11,857 nt of DNA from Bacteroidota bacterium (GCA_947499775.1 CANMPY010000025.1:1-11857), one strand, 5' to 3'; shown: positions 1-7,424, counted from the stretch's first letter. Translations and numbers: made by a program. Notes: a model not told the origin generated them from the letters alone.

Positions 1-654
1 TCAAATTCAACCTTGAACTATTTATGGAATACTGGCGATACCACAGGATCAAAAAGCATTAGTAAAGCAGGAAAGTATAAACTAACACAATGGTTTAAAA
101 CGTGTAAATATTCCGATTCCTTTAACGTTTCTATAATTCCTAAAATTAAACTTCCTCGGCTTCGCGATACCAGCATTTGCATTGGAGATACGCTAGAGCT
201 GAATACGCCACTAAATTTATTTCCTGTTAAAATAAACTCCACTTATGCTAATGGCAACCGACATGTTTTTTTTGAAGCTGGAACTTTTTTGGTAAAAGCT
301 GAAAATATCTGTTTTGCGGATTCATTTCAATTAAATCTCATACTTGACTCATGTCGAAAAATGGATGTTGCGATTCCTGATATTTTTAGCCCGAATGGAG
401 ATGGGTTGAATGAACGATTTAATCCTGTACTATTAGGCGATGCCTCAAAAGTTATAGATTACGCGTTTAGAATATATAATCGTTGGGGCGAGCAAATATA
501 CTACTCCAACTCACCAAGCGATGGGTGGAATGGAACTTACAGAGAGTTAATGTGCTCGCTCGGATATTATTTATGGACGTTTCAATATAAATACAATGAG
601 CTTGGTGAAGTAAAATCGGGCCGCTATAAAGGCATTGTATATATAGCACGGTAA
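1..654 (+). CDS. C-terminal part of a T9SS-secreted Ig-like protein with a gliding-motility-type (type B) sorting domain; 5' end outside the window
   Basis: The frame is open from the first base, so this is the last 217 residues of a larger protein whose start is not in the window. Visible residues 1 to about 42 and about 48 to 116 look like two Ig/PKD-type modules: the first has YLWNTGDTT, and the second has the common CIGDT signature. Residues about 121-217 form the type-B C-terminal sorting domain, with IPDIFSPNGDG at 125-135, IYNRWGE at 158-164 and WNGT near 176, ending in VYIAR. In Bacteroidota this domain directs outer-membrane export by the type IX secretion system and is then removed or used for surface attachment. 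The passenger function is upstream and cannot be inferred; such proteins are often adhesins or repeat-rich surface proteins. A stop TAA at 652-654 ends the gene cleanly. Confidence 0.9.
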   Translation, partial: SNSTLNYLWNTGDTTGSKSISKAGKYKLTQWFKTCKYSDSFNVSIIPKIKLPRLRDTSICIGDTLELNTPLNLFPVKINSTYANGNRHVFFEAGTFLVKAENICFADSFQLNLILDSCRKMDVAIPDIFSPNGDGLNERFNPVLLGDASKVIDYAFRIYNRWGEQIYYSNSPSDGWNGTYRELMCSLGYYLWTFQYKYNELGEVKSGRYKGIVYIAR

Positions 655-714
655 TATTGAATTATCTTTAAATACAATACAAATATCAATTCTTAAATTT
701 CAAAGGCTATCACC

Positions 715-722
715 TATTTTTG
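715..722 (+). promoter_or_regulatory. Candidate Bacteroidota -7 promoter element before the flippase gene
   Basis: TATTTTTG fits the Bacteroidota -7 consensus TAnnTTTG and lies 8 bp before the flippase ATG at 731. I see no good TTTG -33 element at the usual distance. If the element is used, transcription would start almost at the ATG, giving a very short or absent leader, so the call is weak. Confidence 0.3.
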
Positions 723-730
723 CTGCCTGC

Positions 731-2230
731 ATGGGTCTAATTATTCGGCAATCTATAAAAGCCTCTCTTTCTAATTATGCCGGTCTTATTATAGGGTATA
801 TTAATATCCTTATCCTAATGCCAAAGGTTTTTCAACCATCCGAAGTGGGAATTAGCCGTTTTATTATTGATATATCGAGTGTATTGGCAGGGTTTGCTAG
901 CTTGGGCTTGGCATACAGCATGAGTCGGTTTTTCCCAAAATTTAGAGATAAACATTCGCCTTACCATAATGGATTTACGTTTTGGGTATATTGTATTCCA
1001 ATAATAGGTTTGTTTTTGTTAGCAACGGTATTGCTCATTTGTGGGCCATCTTTATTAAATCTTTTAAAAGATGGAGGATCAAATACGGTTAATTATTTGC
1101 ATATCATCATTCCATTGTCCATAATCATGGTTTATACATTGGTTACGGAGCAGTATTGCGCGCAATTTGGACGAATTGTGGTGGTAAATATTGTTAGAGA
1201 AAACGGATTGCGCCTTATAAATCTAATCCTTATAATTCTGGCATGGAATAATATCATTAATTTTAATGAGTTTATCGTGTGGTTGCTTGTGTCTTACTCT
1301 GTTGTATTGGCTATTGATGTTGTGTATCTTTTTTCGTTAAACCCACTTTCGCTTATTCCTGATTTTAATTTTATTAAGGAAAACAAAACGGTTCGGAATG
1401 ATTTTTTTGGATTCACAGGCGTTATTTTATTTGGAAGCATTGGGCCTCTTATTGTTACACGCTCCGATTATTTTTCGGTAAGTATGTTAGGCGGCGACAC
1501 TTTACTTGGCATTTATTCAACAGCTATGAGCATTGCTATAATGGTGGAATTGCCCAAAAGAGTTATCTTACCCATCATTCAGCCTGTAATTTCAAGGCTT
1601 ATTCATGAACAAAAATGGGGCGAATTAAAAGAAATTGTAGGCAAAGGAAATATTAACCAAGTGTTATTGGGGATGTTCATTTTATTTGGACTTTGGTTTA
1701 ATGTAGATAGTATTTTTGCATTAATGCCAAACGGAGAGGTCTACAAAGAGGGTAAATTGGTTATATTAATCGTTGGTATAGGCAAGCTAATTGAACTGTT
1801 TTCTATTTTGCCCGGTGTAGTTATTAATAATTCTCATTTTTACAGGTGGAATATAGTAATCGCTTTTACAGCCTTGTTTACTATTTTTCTTACCTATCAT
1901 TTTGCAGTTCCAATTTGGGCCATTAACGGAACAGCATTGGGGGTTGCTATGGGGTATATGGCCGTTGCATTTTTTAATTATAGTTTGGTATATACCTATT
2001 ATAAATTGAATTGGCTCAGCTTCGATTGGATAAAGATAAGTTTTGTCTTTGTAGCTCTGTTACTTGCGAATTATTTTTTGCCTCATTTCTCTAATATTTG
2101 GTTAAATATCTTTGTGCGATCAGGTGGCTTATTGGCAACATTTGCTGTATTAGTTTTTGGCTTAAGAATATCTAAAGATTTAAATACAACGGCGCATCAA
2201 TTACTGAAAGGTACATTTAGATGGTTTTAA
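731..2230 (+). CDS. Polysaccharide / lipid-linked oligosaccharide flippase (Wzx-like, MOP superfamily)
   Basis: This is a 499-residue, very hydrophobic protein with about 12-14 predicted membrane spans and almost no soluble domain. That is the size and shape of the O-antigen/polysaccharide flippases of the MOP exporter superfamily. The N-terminus (GLIIRQSIKASLSNYAG) is typical of Bacteroidota members and supports the ATG at 731. Family members move undecaprenyl-diphosphate-linked glycans from the cytoplasmic to the periplasmic face of the inner membrane. No glycosyltransferase cluster adjoins it; the nearest related gene is the initiating sugar transferase at 9996-11402. It ends 4 bp before queG, so the two are probably cotranscribed although their functions look unrelated. 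The substrate cannot be told from sequence, and a lipid II-type or teichoic-type cargo is not excluded. Confidence 0.85.
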   Translation: MGLIIRQSIKASLSNYAGLIIGYINILILMPKVFQPSEVGISRFIIDISSVLAGFASLGLAYSMSRFFPKFRDKHSPYHNGFTFWVYCIPIIGLFLLATVLLICGPSLLNLLKDGGSNTVNYLHIIIPLSIIMVYTLVTEQYCAQFGRIVVVNIVRENGLRLINLILIILAWNNIINFNEFIVWLLVSYSVVLAIDVVYLFSLNPLSLIPDFNFIKENKTVRNDFFGFTGVILFGSIGPLIVTRSDYFSVSMLGGDTLLGIYSTAMSIAIMVELPKRVILPIIQPVISRLIHEQKWGELKEIVGKGNINQVLLGMFILFGLWFNVDSIFALMPNGEVYKEGKLVILIVGIGKLIELFSILPGVVINNSHFYRWNIVIAFTALFTIFLTYHFAVPIWAINGTALGVAMGYMAVAFFNYSLVYTYYKLNWLSFDWIKISFVFVALLLANYFLPHFSNIWLNIFVRSGGLLATFAVLVFGLRISKDLNTTAHQLLKGTFRWF

Positions 2231-2234
2231 TACC

Positions 2235-3158
2235 ATGACAGCCCAAAATCATACCTCAATCGTAAAACAAATTGCCCAAGATGCTGGTTTTAGTTTTTGT
2301 GGTATTTCTGAAGCTGGGTTTTTAAACCAAGAGGCTCCAAGACTCGAAAAATGGTTAAAGGACGGTCACAATGGAAGCATGAATTGGATGGAAAACCATT
2401 TTGAAAAACGACTTGATCCTAGGATTCTGGTGCCGGGAGCAAAATCGGTCATTAGCTTAATGTATAATTATTATACCCCTCAAAAACAGGCCGATATCAA
2501 AGCTCCAAAAATTTCGAAATATGCATTTGGTGAAGATTATCATAAAGTTATAAAGGATAAGTTATTTTTAATGCTTCATGCAATAAGGGATCAAGTAGGA
2601 GAAATTGAAGGCAGGGTTTTTGTAGATTCGGCTCCTGTATTAGAGCGTGCTTGGGCTGCCAAAAGTGGCTTAGGTTGGATTGGTAAAAATAGCATGCTCA
2701 TAAATACCAAAGCGGGTAGTTTTTTCTTTTTAGCCCAAATTATTTGTGATCTAGAGCTGGTTGCTGATCCGCCAATTACTAATTTTTGTGGTACCTGTAC
2801 CGCTTGTATTGACGCCTGTCCAACAGAGGCCATTTTACCAAATAATACTATCGATTCTACTAAATGTATTTCCTATCTCACCATTGAATTACGCGATGAG
2901 CTTCCCCCTTCTTTTAAGGATAAAATGGAGAACTGGGCTTTTGGATGTGATATTTGCCAAGATGTGTGCCCATGGAATCGATTTTCAAAACCACATGCCG
3001 AACCCTTGTTTCAACCGCAAGCAGAGCTGATGGCCATGAATAAAGACGAATGGTTTGAAATTAATGAGGAGCTCTTTAAGAGGTTATTTAAAAATTCGGC
3101 CGTTCAACGAACGAAATTTAAAGGACTTCAACGGAATGTAAGATTCTTGAGCACCTAA
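2235..3158 (+). CDS. queG: Epoxyqueuosine reductase QueG
   Basis: QueG reduces epoxyqueuosine to queuosine in the anticodon wobble position of GUN tRNAs, using cobalamin and two [4Fe-4S] clusters in the cytoplasm. At 307 residues this is the short form without a C-terminal HEAT-like extension. The hallmark DSAPVLERAWAAKSGLGWIG is at 131-150; D131 matches the proposed catalytic acid. Eight cysteines fit the two clusters: C185, C188, C191, C195 (CGTCTACIDACP), C211, and C238, C241, C245 (CDICQDVCPWN). The C-terminus, RTKFKGLQRNVRF, is also family-typical. The ATG at 2235 follows the flippase stop by 4 bp, which suggests cotranscription. All expected motifs are present, with no sign of decay. 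Confidence 0.97.
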   Translation: MTAQNHTSIVKQIAQDAGFSFCGISEAGFLNQEAPRLEKWLKDGHNGSMNWMENHFEKRLDPRILVPGAKSVISLMYNYYTPQKQADIKAPKISKYAFGEDYHKVIKDKLFLMLHAIRDQVGEIEGRVFVDSAPVLERAWAAKSGLGWIGKNSMLINTKAGSFFFLAQIICDLELVADPPITNFCGTCTACIDACPTEAILPNNTIDSTKCISYLTIELRDELPPSFKDKMENWAFGCDICQDVCPWNRFSKPHAEPLFQPQAELMAMNKDEWFEINEELFKRLFKNSAVQRTKFKGLQRNVRFLST

Positions 3159-3159
3159 G

Positions 3160-3210
3160 TTGAAATACCCATTTTTAGTTTTATAAACGTAAAATGGTAA
3201 TCTATTTCAA
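3160..3210. terminator. Interrupted long hairpin between convergent genes, candidate bidirectional terminator
   Basis: An outer 8-bp perfect stem pairs TTGAAATA (3160-3167) with TATTTCAA (3203-3210). Inside it CCATTTT (3169-3175) pairs with AAAATGG (3191-3197), and after a 2x2 mismatch GTTT (3178-3181) pairs with AAAC (3185-3188) around a 3-base loop. That makes 19 base pairs in one arm structure, starting 1 base after the queG stop and lying before the end of the opposing gene at 3278. There is no clear T-tract after it in either direction, so classical intrinsic termination is uncertain; it could instead protect mRNA 3' ends. Confidence 0.5.
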
Positions 3211-3277
3211 AAATTACACCATGATTTAGGCATTGTTTGAGGGGGCTATACAGCAACTACTGCTATTTGGGCGATGG

Positions 3278-3886
3278 CTATGTATTGTGTGTTTTTCCTT
3301 CGGTTATTCTTTCCAATGCAGAGCCCAGCCGTCGGCTTCTTGTTTCGTATGATTTAGCGCTATTAATCCAGTCAATATATTCACGTTTATGGCTTGGGCT
3401 AAATGCCATGAATGTAGAATTGGCGTTTTTATTTTTCAATAAGCTATCCAAAAGGTCTAATGGAATTTCTATAGGTCCTTTCTCTGGTTTTTCTTTTTGA
3501 GGTATTTTAATCCCGTCCACATTCAATTTCATAGCTTGCGCAATAAAGTCGAGGATGATTTCGTCGGGAGGTAAACAGCCTAAATCTGTAATTCTTCCAA
3601 AATGGCCCATTGCATCACCACCATTATTTGAACGATCTTGAAGGTGTTTATTAGGGTCTACAATTAAAACGCCTTTCCAAAAGCCAAAAACGGCATGGGC
3701 TTTAAAAGCTGCAATATTGCATAATAGACCATAATAATCAAAAGCAGGCATACCCCATTTTATACTTTCTTTAACTTGTGGACAGGCTTTATGAATTAAA
3801 TACCTCAGATGATTTAATATAGGCTGTGCAAAATCTTTTGATTTTAGTATGTAATCATCAATTTTGGGTTCTCGATTAGGATTCAT
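3278..3886 (-). CDS. YdeI/OmpD-associated family protein with N-terminal DUF1801-like domain
   Basis: This 202-residue cytoplasmic protein has two recognisable parts. Residues about 12-120 resemble the DUF1801/YdhG-type fold, marked by ESIKWGMPAFDYYG at 40-53. Residues about 138-198 match the YdeI/OmpD-associated ('bacteriocin-protection') C-terminal domain, with FSPSHKREYIDWI at 162-174 and the ETRSRRL stretch at 181-187, ending ITEGK. The biochemical function is not known; the protection name comes from phenotypes in enterobacteria and should not be taken as a function here. There is no signal peptide or membrane span. It lies 52 bp downstream of the hexosamine kinase on the same strand, so it may be the last gene of that operon or have its own promoter; I found no clear TAnnTTTG element in the gap. 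The gene converges on queG. Confidence 0.85.
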   Translation of the reverse strand: MNPNREPKIDDYILKSKDFAQPILNHLRYLIHKACPQVKESIKWGMPAFDYYGLLCNIAAFKAHAVFGFWKGVLIVDPNKHLQDRSNNGGDAMGHFGRITDLGCLPPDEIILDFIAQAMKLNVDGIKIPQKEKPEKGPIEIPLDLLDSLLKNKNANSTFMAFSPSHKREYIDWINSAKSYETRSRRLGSALERITEGKTHNT

Positions 3887-3938
3887 AAAATTAGTTATTT
3901 ATATCTTCAATCCTATTATCGGCTTATTGTCCTATTAA

Positions 3939-4802
3939 TTAATGGCTTGGGATAGAGTGCTTGTCGCTATGGTAATCGGCCAATAAGGTTATTGGATTTT
4001 TTACGATTTGACCTATCGTGAAAGGGTATTCTCGGGAAATTTCAGCCAATACATCTTTAAAATAAAAGGCAATTGAACCAATAAAATGGACTGGAACTAC
4101 TTTGTAATTATCATAGCAGCAAACGTGCATATTGATAAACTCCTTTAGGCCGTCACGAATAATTTTTTCGAAAAAAGGATGCGTTCGGTTATCGTAAACG
4201 AATTTTGCAAAAGAGGCTAAATAAACATTCGCGTTTGGTTTTTTATAAACCGTTTCAAGAATGAGTTCTTTGTTTACACCGTAATCATTTTCAAGCGCTC
4301 GAGCTAATTCCAGGGGAAGTGTTTTATAAAGGTAAGCTATGACTGTTTTTTTACCAAAAGAGGAGCCACTGCCCTCGTCACCCAAAATGTATCCTAATGC
4401 AGGTATTATTTCATGAATTTTGTTGCCATCCGAATAGCATGAATTTGAACCTGTGCCAAGTATACATACAATGCCCTCATTGTCTTTGGCTGTTGCTATT
4501 ACTGCCGCTTTTACATCGTGGTCAACCACTATTTTTTCGGCATTGGTAAATAGCCTACGTAGCCCCCTTTCAATAATGGCATTTCGCATTGCGCTAGAAG
4601 CACCGGCGCCATAAAAGTAAATATGAGTAATTTGAGCGGCATTTTGTTTTAATAATTCATTCTGATTTAATTCGAACGCTATAAGGTCTTCGTTATGAAA
4701 AAAGGGATTGAAACCCATGGAATTAGTTTCGAATCGCTCTCCACTATTCGAAATAAGAATCCAATCGCATTTTGTTGAACCACTATCGGCTACTAATATC
4801 AT
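3939..4802 (-). CDS. BadF/BadG/BcrA/BcrD-type ATPase, probable N-acetylhexosamine (GlcNAc or MurNAc) kinase
   Basis: This 287-residue ASKHA-fold sugar kinase is close in length to bacterial N-acetylglucosamine kinases of the BadF/BadG group. The phosphate-1 loop is DSGSTKCDW at 6-14. VDHDVKAA at 93-100 carries the probable catalytic Asp (D96). The phosphate-2 loop is LGTGSNS at 115-121, followed by LGDEGSGSSFG at 140-150, and the adenosine motif is IGSIA at 241-245. Family members phosphorylate free GlcNAc, or in some Bacteroidota MurNAc, during amino-sugar and peptidoglycan salvage; which one applies cannot be decided from the motifs. It starts 11 bp after bshB1 and clearly belongs to the same transcription unit. 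The neighbour BshB1 also handles an N-acetylglucosaminyl compound, and a peptidoglycan amidase lies just beyond. A 2-hydroxyacyl-CoA dehydratase activator role is unlikely because the Fe-S cysteine motif is absent. Confidence 0.85.
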   Translation of the reverse strand: MILVADSGSTKCDWILISNSGERFETNSMGFNPFFHNEDLIAFELNQNELLKQNAAQITHIYFYGAGASSAMRNAIIERGLRRLFTNAEKIVVDHDVKAAVIATAKDNEGIVCILGTGSNSCYSDGNKIHEIIPALGYILGDEGSGSSFGKKTVIAYLYKTLPLELARALENDYGVNKELILETVYKKPNANVYLASFAKFVYDNRTHPFFEKIIRDGLKEFINMHVCCYDNYKVVPVHFIGSIAFYFKDVLAEISREYPFTIGQIVKNPITLLADYHSDKHSIPSH

Positions 4803-4813
4803 ACATGTTTATT

Positions 4814-5521
4814 TTAAATATCTGTCAAATTTTTAACTTGAAGTGGGGTTTTGGATGTAAATCCTTCTCCATACTCAACGCCTATGCATCGGCCCATTTC
4901 GCGCGACCTAGCTTCTAAAAAATTAAAAAAACCAAGACTTGAAATAGGCGTTTCCGGTTCTTTGCTTTCGGGATTGTAAAATTGACTGGAGAACGCTAAA
5001 ATGCATTCCTTTTTCTTTTCATACCAAGGACTAATATCCATCACAATATCTGGGGTGGCATAGTAGTCTTGTATATAATGTAAAATTCGTTTGGGTCGCC
5101 AAGCCACTAAATTACCTGTAGTAATTTTTGATAATCCTGATAGAAAGCAAGCGTTGTGAACGAGCTCAGCAGCCCTGCTATGATCAATATGCCGGTCGTT
5201 TACAGCATTGGCTAAAACAAGTTCGGGTTGGTATTTGCGAATTAGCGCAATGATTTTTAATTGATTTTCATGATTATTTTCAAAAAATCCATCGGCTAGT
5301 CCTAAATTTTCTCGAGCATGAATTCCCAGAATTTTAGATGATTTTTGAGCTTCTAGATCTCTGAGGTCTGCCGAGCCTCTTGTTCCTAATTCTCCACGTG
5401 TAAGGTCTATTATGCCTACTTTTTTTCCCATTGCTATGTGGTGCAAGAGTGTTCCCGAACAGGATAGTTCTACATCGTCGGGATGGGCAGCAAATGCCAA
5501 TATATCTAATTTGATAGCCAT
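4814..5521 (-). CDS. bshB1: Bacillithiol biosynthesis deacetylase BshB1
   Basis: BshB1 is a zinc hydrolase of the PIG-L/LmbE family that removes the acetyl group from GlcNAc-malate to give GlcN-malate, the second step of bacillithiol synthesis in the cytoplasm. The product has 235 residues, the usual family length. AAHPDDVELSCSG at 11-23 provides H13 and D16 as zinc ligands and D15 as general base. TRGELGTRGS at 41-50 and NDRHIDHSRAAEL at 108-120 supply H111 and the third zinc ligand H114. QFYNP near 180-184 and the GVEYGEGF end are also typical of BshB1 as opposed to generic PIG-L proteins. BshA and BshC, the other two steps, are not in this window. The gene begins 2 bp after the DUF4294 stop and ends 11 bp before the kinase, so the three are almost certainly one operon. 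Confidence 0.95.
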   Translation of the reverse strand: MAIKLDILAFAAHPDDVELSCSGTLLHHIAMGKKVGIIDLTRGELGTRGSADLRDLEAQKSSKILGIHARENLGLADGFFENNHENQLKIIALIRKYQPELVLANAVNDRHIDHSRAAELVHNACFLSGLSKITTGNLVAWRPKRILHYIQDYYATPDIVMDISPWYEKKKECILAFSSQFYNPESKEPETPISSLGFFNFLEARSREMGRCIGVEYGEGFTSKTPLQVKNLTDI

Positions 5522-5523
5522 AA

Positions 5524-6105
5524 TTAATCTTCTATTTCAAGTGAACGAATGATGTGTTCTATTTGATAATCCTCTACAGGATCGTAGGTGTCTTTTGTGT
5601 TTGATCCATAAAGTTTTGCGAAAGTTTGCCACATCAAAGCGCGCGTACTTCCGCGGTAGTGTTTTAGTATTTCATAGGTTGTTTTGCCTGTTTCGCGGTG
5701 CACGAGTTTCATTAACAATAATCCCTGGGTAACCGATAAATTTTCTAATTGCTTAGCAAAATCTTCTTTTAACGCTTTTTCATGCAGTTTTATGTATTTG
5801 TCTTTGGCCCGTTTTGTTTTTAATTGGTTTAAATTGTCCTCAATCATCTGGATTTTAAATGCTACTAACTTTGCATAAGGCAAGGTTTTTTTAACATTTC
5901 GAACCAAACGTAAATACTTTTTATAAGCATCGGGGTCTCTAAGGTCGCGTAAAATAACTTCATCAAAAGTGTAAACCGGAATAGTATCTCCATCTACTAT
6001 TTCATATCTAACCAATCGTGTGCGCCTTTTGGTGGTGTCTTGTGCGTTAGCAAATTCAATGCTAATCAAGATATAAAGCAGTAATAAAAAATAATTGTGT
6101 TTCAT
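5524..6105 (-). CDS. Secreted DUF4294 domain protein
   Basis: This 193-residue protein begins with a signal peptide (charged start, hydrophobic 5-18, probable cut after ANA at 19-21, leaving Q22 first), so it is exported to the periplasm or beyond. The mature part is one DUF4294 domain. It opens with VRYEIVDGDTIPVY at 32-45 and DEVILRDLRD after it, followed by a long charged helical region (about 55-125) and a C-terminal helical part containing YRGSTRALMWQTFAKLYGS near 149-167. The family is known from Bacteroidota and has no assigned function. It is the first gene of the DUF4294-bshB1-kinase unit, with only 2 bp between its stop and bshB1. Nothing in it suggests an enzyme active site; the helical, basic composition would suit a scaffolding or binding role, but that is inference. 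Confidence 0.88.
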   Translation of the reverse strand: MKHNYFLLLLYILISIEFANAQDTTKRRTRLVRYEIVDGDTIPVYTFDEVILRDLRDPDAYKKYLRLVRNVKKTLPYAKLVAFKIQMIEDNLNQLKTKRAKDKYIKLHEKALKEDFAKQLENLSVTQGLLLMKLVHRETGKTTYEILKHYRGSTRALMWQTFAKLYGSNTKDTYDPVEDYQIEHIIRSLEIED

Positions 6106-6117
6106 TATTTATTTTGA

Positions 6118-6129
6118 TTCATTAATGAA
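6118..6129. repeat. 12-bp perfect palindrome upstream of the DUF4294 gene
   Basis: TTCATTAATGAA is its own reverse complement. It lies 12 bp before the DUF4294 start codon and overlaps the expected transcription start region, a position where a dimeric repressor could bind. The sequence is AT-rich, so chance is a real alternative. Confidence 0.35.
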
Positions 6130-6134
6130 ATATA
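6127..6134 (-). promoter_or_regulatory. Candidate -7 element for the DUF4294-bshB1-kinase operon
   Basis: Read on the minus strand this is TATATTTC, 7 of 8 positions of the Bacteroidota TAnnTTTG -7 element, 21 bp before the DUF4294 ATG, which would give a leader of about 15 bases. No convincing TTTG -33 element is visible. The 12-bp palindrome at 6118-6129 overlaps its downstream end. Confidence 0.3.
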
Positions 6135-6166
6135 GAATAAATGGGGTTCTAAAGGTTGGGTTATTT

Positions 6167-6242
6167 TTAGTCATTTAAGCAAGCAATAGTTATTCCAATG
6201 ATTTTTTTTAGGTGTATTTTGGTTTACGAAGCTAATGACTAA
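6167..6242. repeat. Long-range inverted repeat in the amidase-DUF4294 spacer
   Basis: TTAGTCATT (6167-6175) is exactly complementary to AATGACTAA (6234-6242). After a two-base bulge (6176-6177), AGC (6178-6180) also pairs with GCT (6231-6233), giving a 12-bp interrupted stem around a 50-base loop. It sits in the 176-bp spacer between the amidase stop and the DUF4294 start, both transcribed on the minus strand. It could be an RNA structure at the 3' end of the pcm-amidase message or a paired operator. No other feature was seen in the spacer apart from the palindrome and candidate -7 element. Confidence 0.4.
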
Positions 6243-6281
6243 TTTCTTAATACTTATTTATTTTACCATAGAACTTACTTT

Positions 6282-7424
6282 TTATTTCATCAATCCTTCG
6301 GCTAGCCAATTGGCTAAGGCTTGCCGATTATTTGGAATTAATATGCGGCGCTGATCAAAATCATTTGTGATATTACCTACTTCAATATAAATGCTTAAGG
6401 GTAAAGTTTCGCGAAGCGAATATAAATTGCGGGCCTCAACTACACCGTTATAGCCACGGTCCTTTTGATGTGTATTGTATTTTTCTTTTATAGTTTCGAG
6501 TAAGTGTTCGGCAACTTTTTTGCCCGCCTCGCTTCCAATAAAATGGTAGAAAAATAAATCTATCTTTTTGTCTTCATTTCTGCTATCAATGTGAATTTCG
6601 ATAAGTTTCTGCTTCGAGTTGCCCTCGTGTTCTTTGTATAATTTGTTTATTAAATCGGTGCGCTGCTTTAAGCGTTTTATCTGATTTAATGGTATAATGT
6701 CGCCTTCGCAAGTTACTTCATCGTGGTCGTGCTTAAGGTAAGTATCTTCTCTTATGCCATCGTTTTTATCAGAAACGATCATATATACTTTACCACTGTG
6801 CGAAATTAAGTTTCGTGCCAAACGAAGGGTAATATCGTAGGCATACTCATCTTCGCAAACCATGTTTCCATCTTTGATACAATTGGCTCCCGGATCAGGT
6901 CCCCCGTGCCCACTTATTAAATAAAATACTTGATTCTTTAATAGATTGTCCGTAACCTCTATTTCATCATTTTTGCCAAGCAATGCATATTTTGTATAAT
7001 GGGGTACAAACTTTAATTTGTCTCCTTTAAGATAGTTTAAAGGAACCCAAATGTCACCCCCTTTACTCAGCGCCGTTTTTTTAAGACCTAACTTTATAAG
7101 CGTCTCGTTATATACTTGTATGCTTTTGGCTAAGCCATAATCATCAACTCCAACAGATTTACGAATGTTAATATCGCTGTAGGAATAAACACGTATTGGC
7201 ATTTTGTATTTCTTTCCTTTTGATAAATTGGTTGATTGGTCATGATGATTAAACAAAAGGAAAGAATCTTTGTCGGGAGTAGTGAGTATAAATTTTTTGG
7301 CAAGAGTTTCTAAATCTATAGTTTCCAATGGACTATAATTATAGTAACTGAACGATTGACCAAAAAGTGGTAGCGATACCAATACACACATCAACCCTAT
7401 GAACCTAAAATTATTGCCAACCAT
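6282..7424 (-). CDS. Secreted zinc-dependent N-acetylmuramoyl-L-alanine amidase (Amidase_3)
   Basis: The enzyme cleaves the amide bond between MurNAc and the L-alanine of the peptidoglycan stem peptide. The 380-residue product starts with a signal peptide (1-22, ending LPLFG before QS). Residues about 34-78 have a LysM-like pattern (LETLAKKF, then a Leu-Phe-Asn, then a Gly-Lys ending in MPI), and a second, weaker similar segment runs to about 128; both may bind the wall. The catalytic domain spans about 165-378: GHGGPDPGA at 172-180 gives zinc ligand H173, E191 in CEDEYAYDITLRLA is the second ligand, H278 in EIHIDSR the third, and E348 in IYIEVGN is the catalytic glutamate. All key residues are kept. 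The start codon lies inside pcm (14-bp overlap), so translation is probably coupled. Likely roles are wall turnover or daughter-cell separation. Confidence 0.9.
   Translation of the reverse strand: MVGNNFRFIGLMCVLVSLPLFGQSFSYYNYSPLETIDLETLAKKFILTTPDKDSFLLFNHHDQSTNLSKGKKYKMPIRVYSYSDINIRKSVGVDDYGLAKSIQVYNETLIKLGLKKTALSKGGDIWVPLNYLKGDKLKFVPHYTKYALLGKNDEIEVTDNLLKNQVFYLISGHGGPDPGANCIKDGNMVCEDEYAYDITLRLARNLISHSGKVYMIVSDKNDGIREDTYLKHDHDEVTCEGDIIPLNQIKRLKQRTDLINKLYKEHEGNSKQKLIEIHIDSRNEDKKIDLFFYHFIGSEAGKKVAEHLLETIKEKYNTHQKDRGYNGVVEARNLYSLRETLPLSIYIEVGNITNDFDQRRILIPNNRQALANWLAEGLMK

Noticed and set aside
18..649. Minus-strand frames (18-242, 467-649) opposite the T9SS-sorted protein
   Set aside because: The plus strand carries a clear type-B sorting domain, and the antisense products have no recognisable features.
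2591..3030. Open frames inside queG on both strands (2591-2833 minus, 2761-3030 plus)
   Set aside because: They lie wholly within the confidently identified queG and have no domain or plausible start context.
3237..3500. 87-codon plus-strand open frame
   Set aside because: It lies mostly antisense to the YdeI-like gene, whose two domain signatures are clear. Its product has no recognisable motif.
5684..5878. 64-codon plus-strand frame opposite the DUF4294 gene
   Set aside because: It is wholly antisense to a recognised domain and has no independent support.
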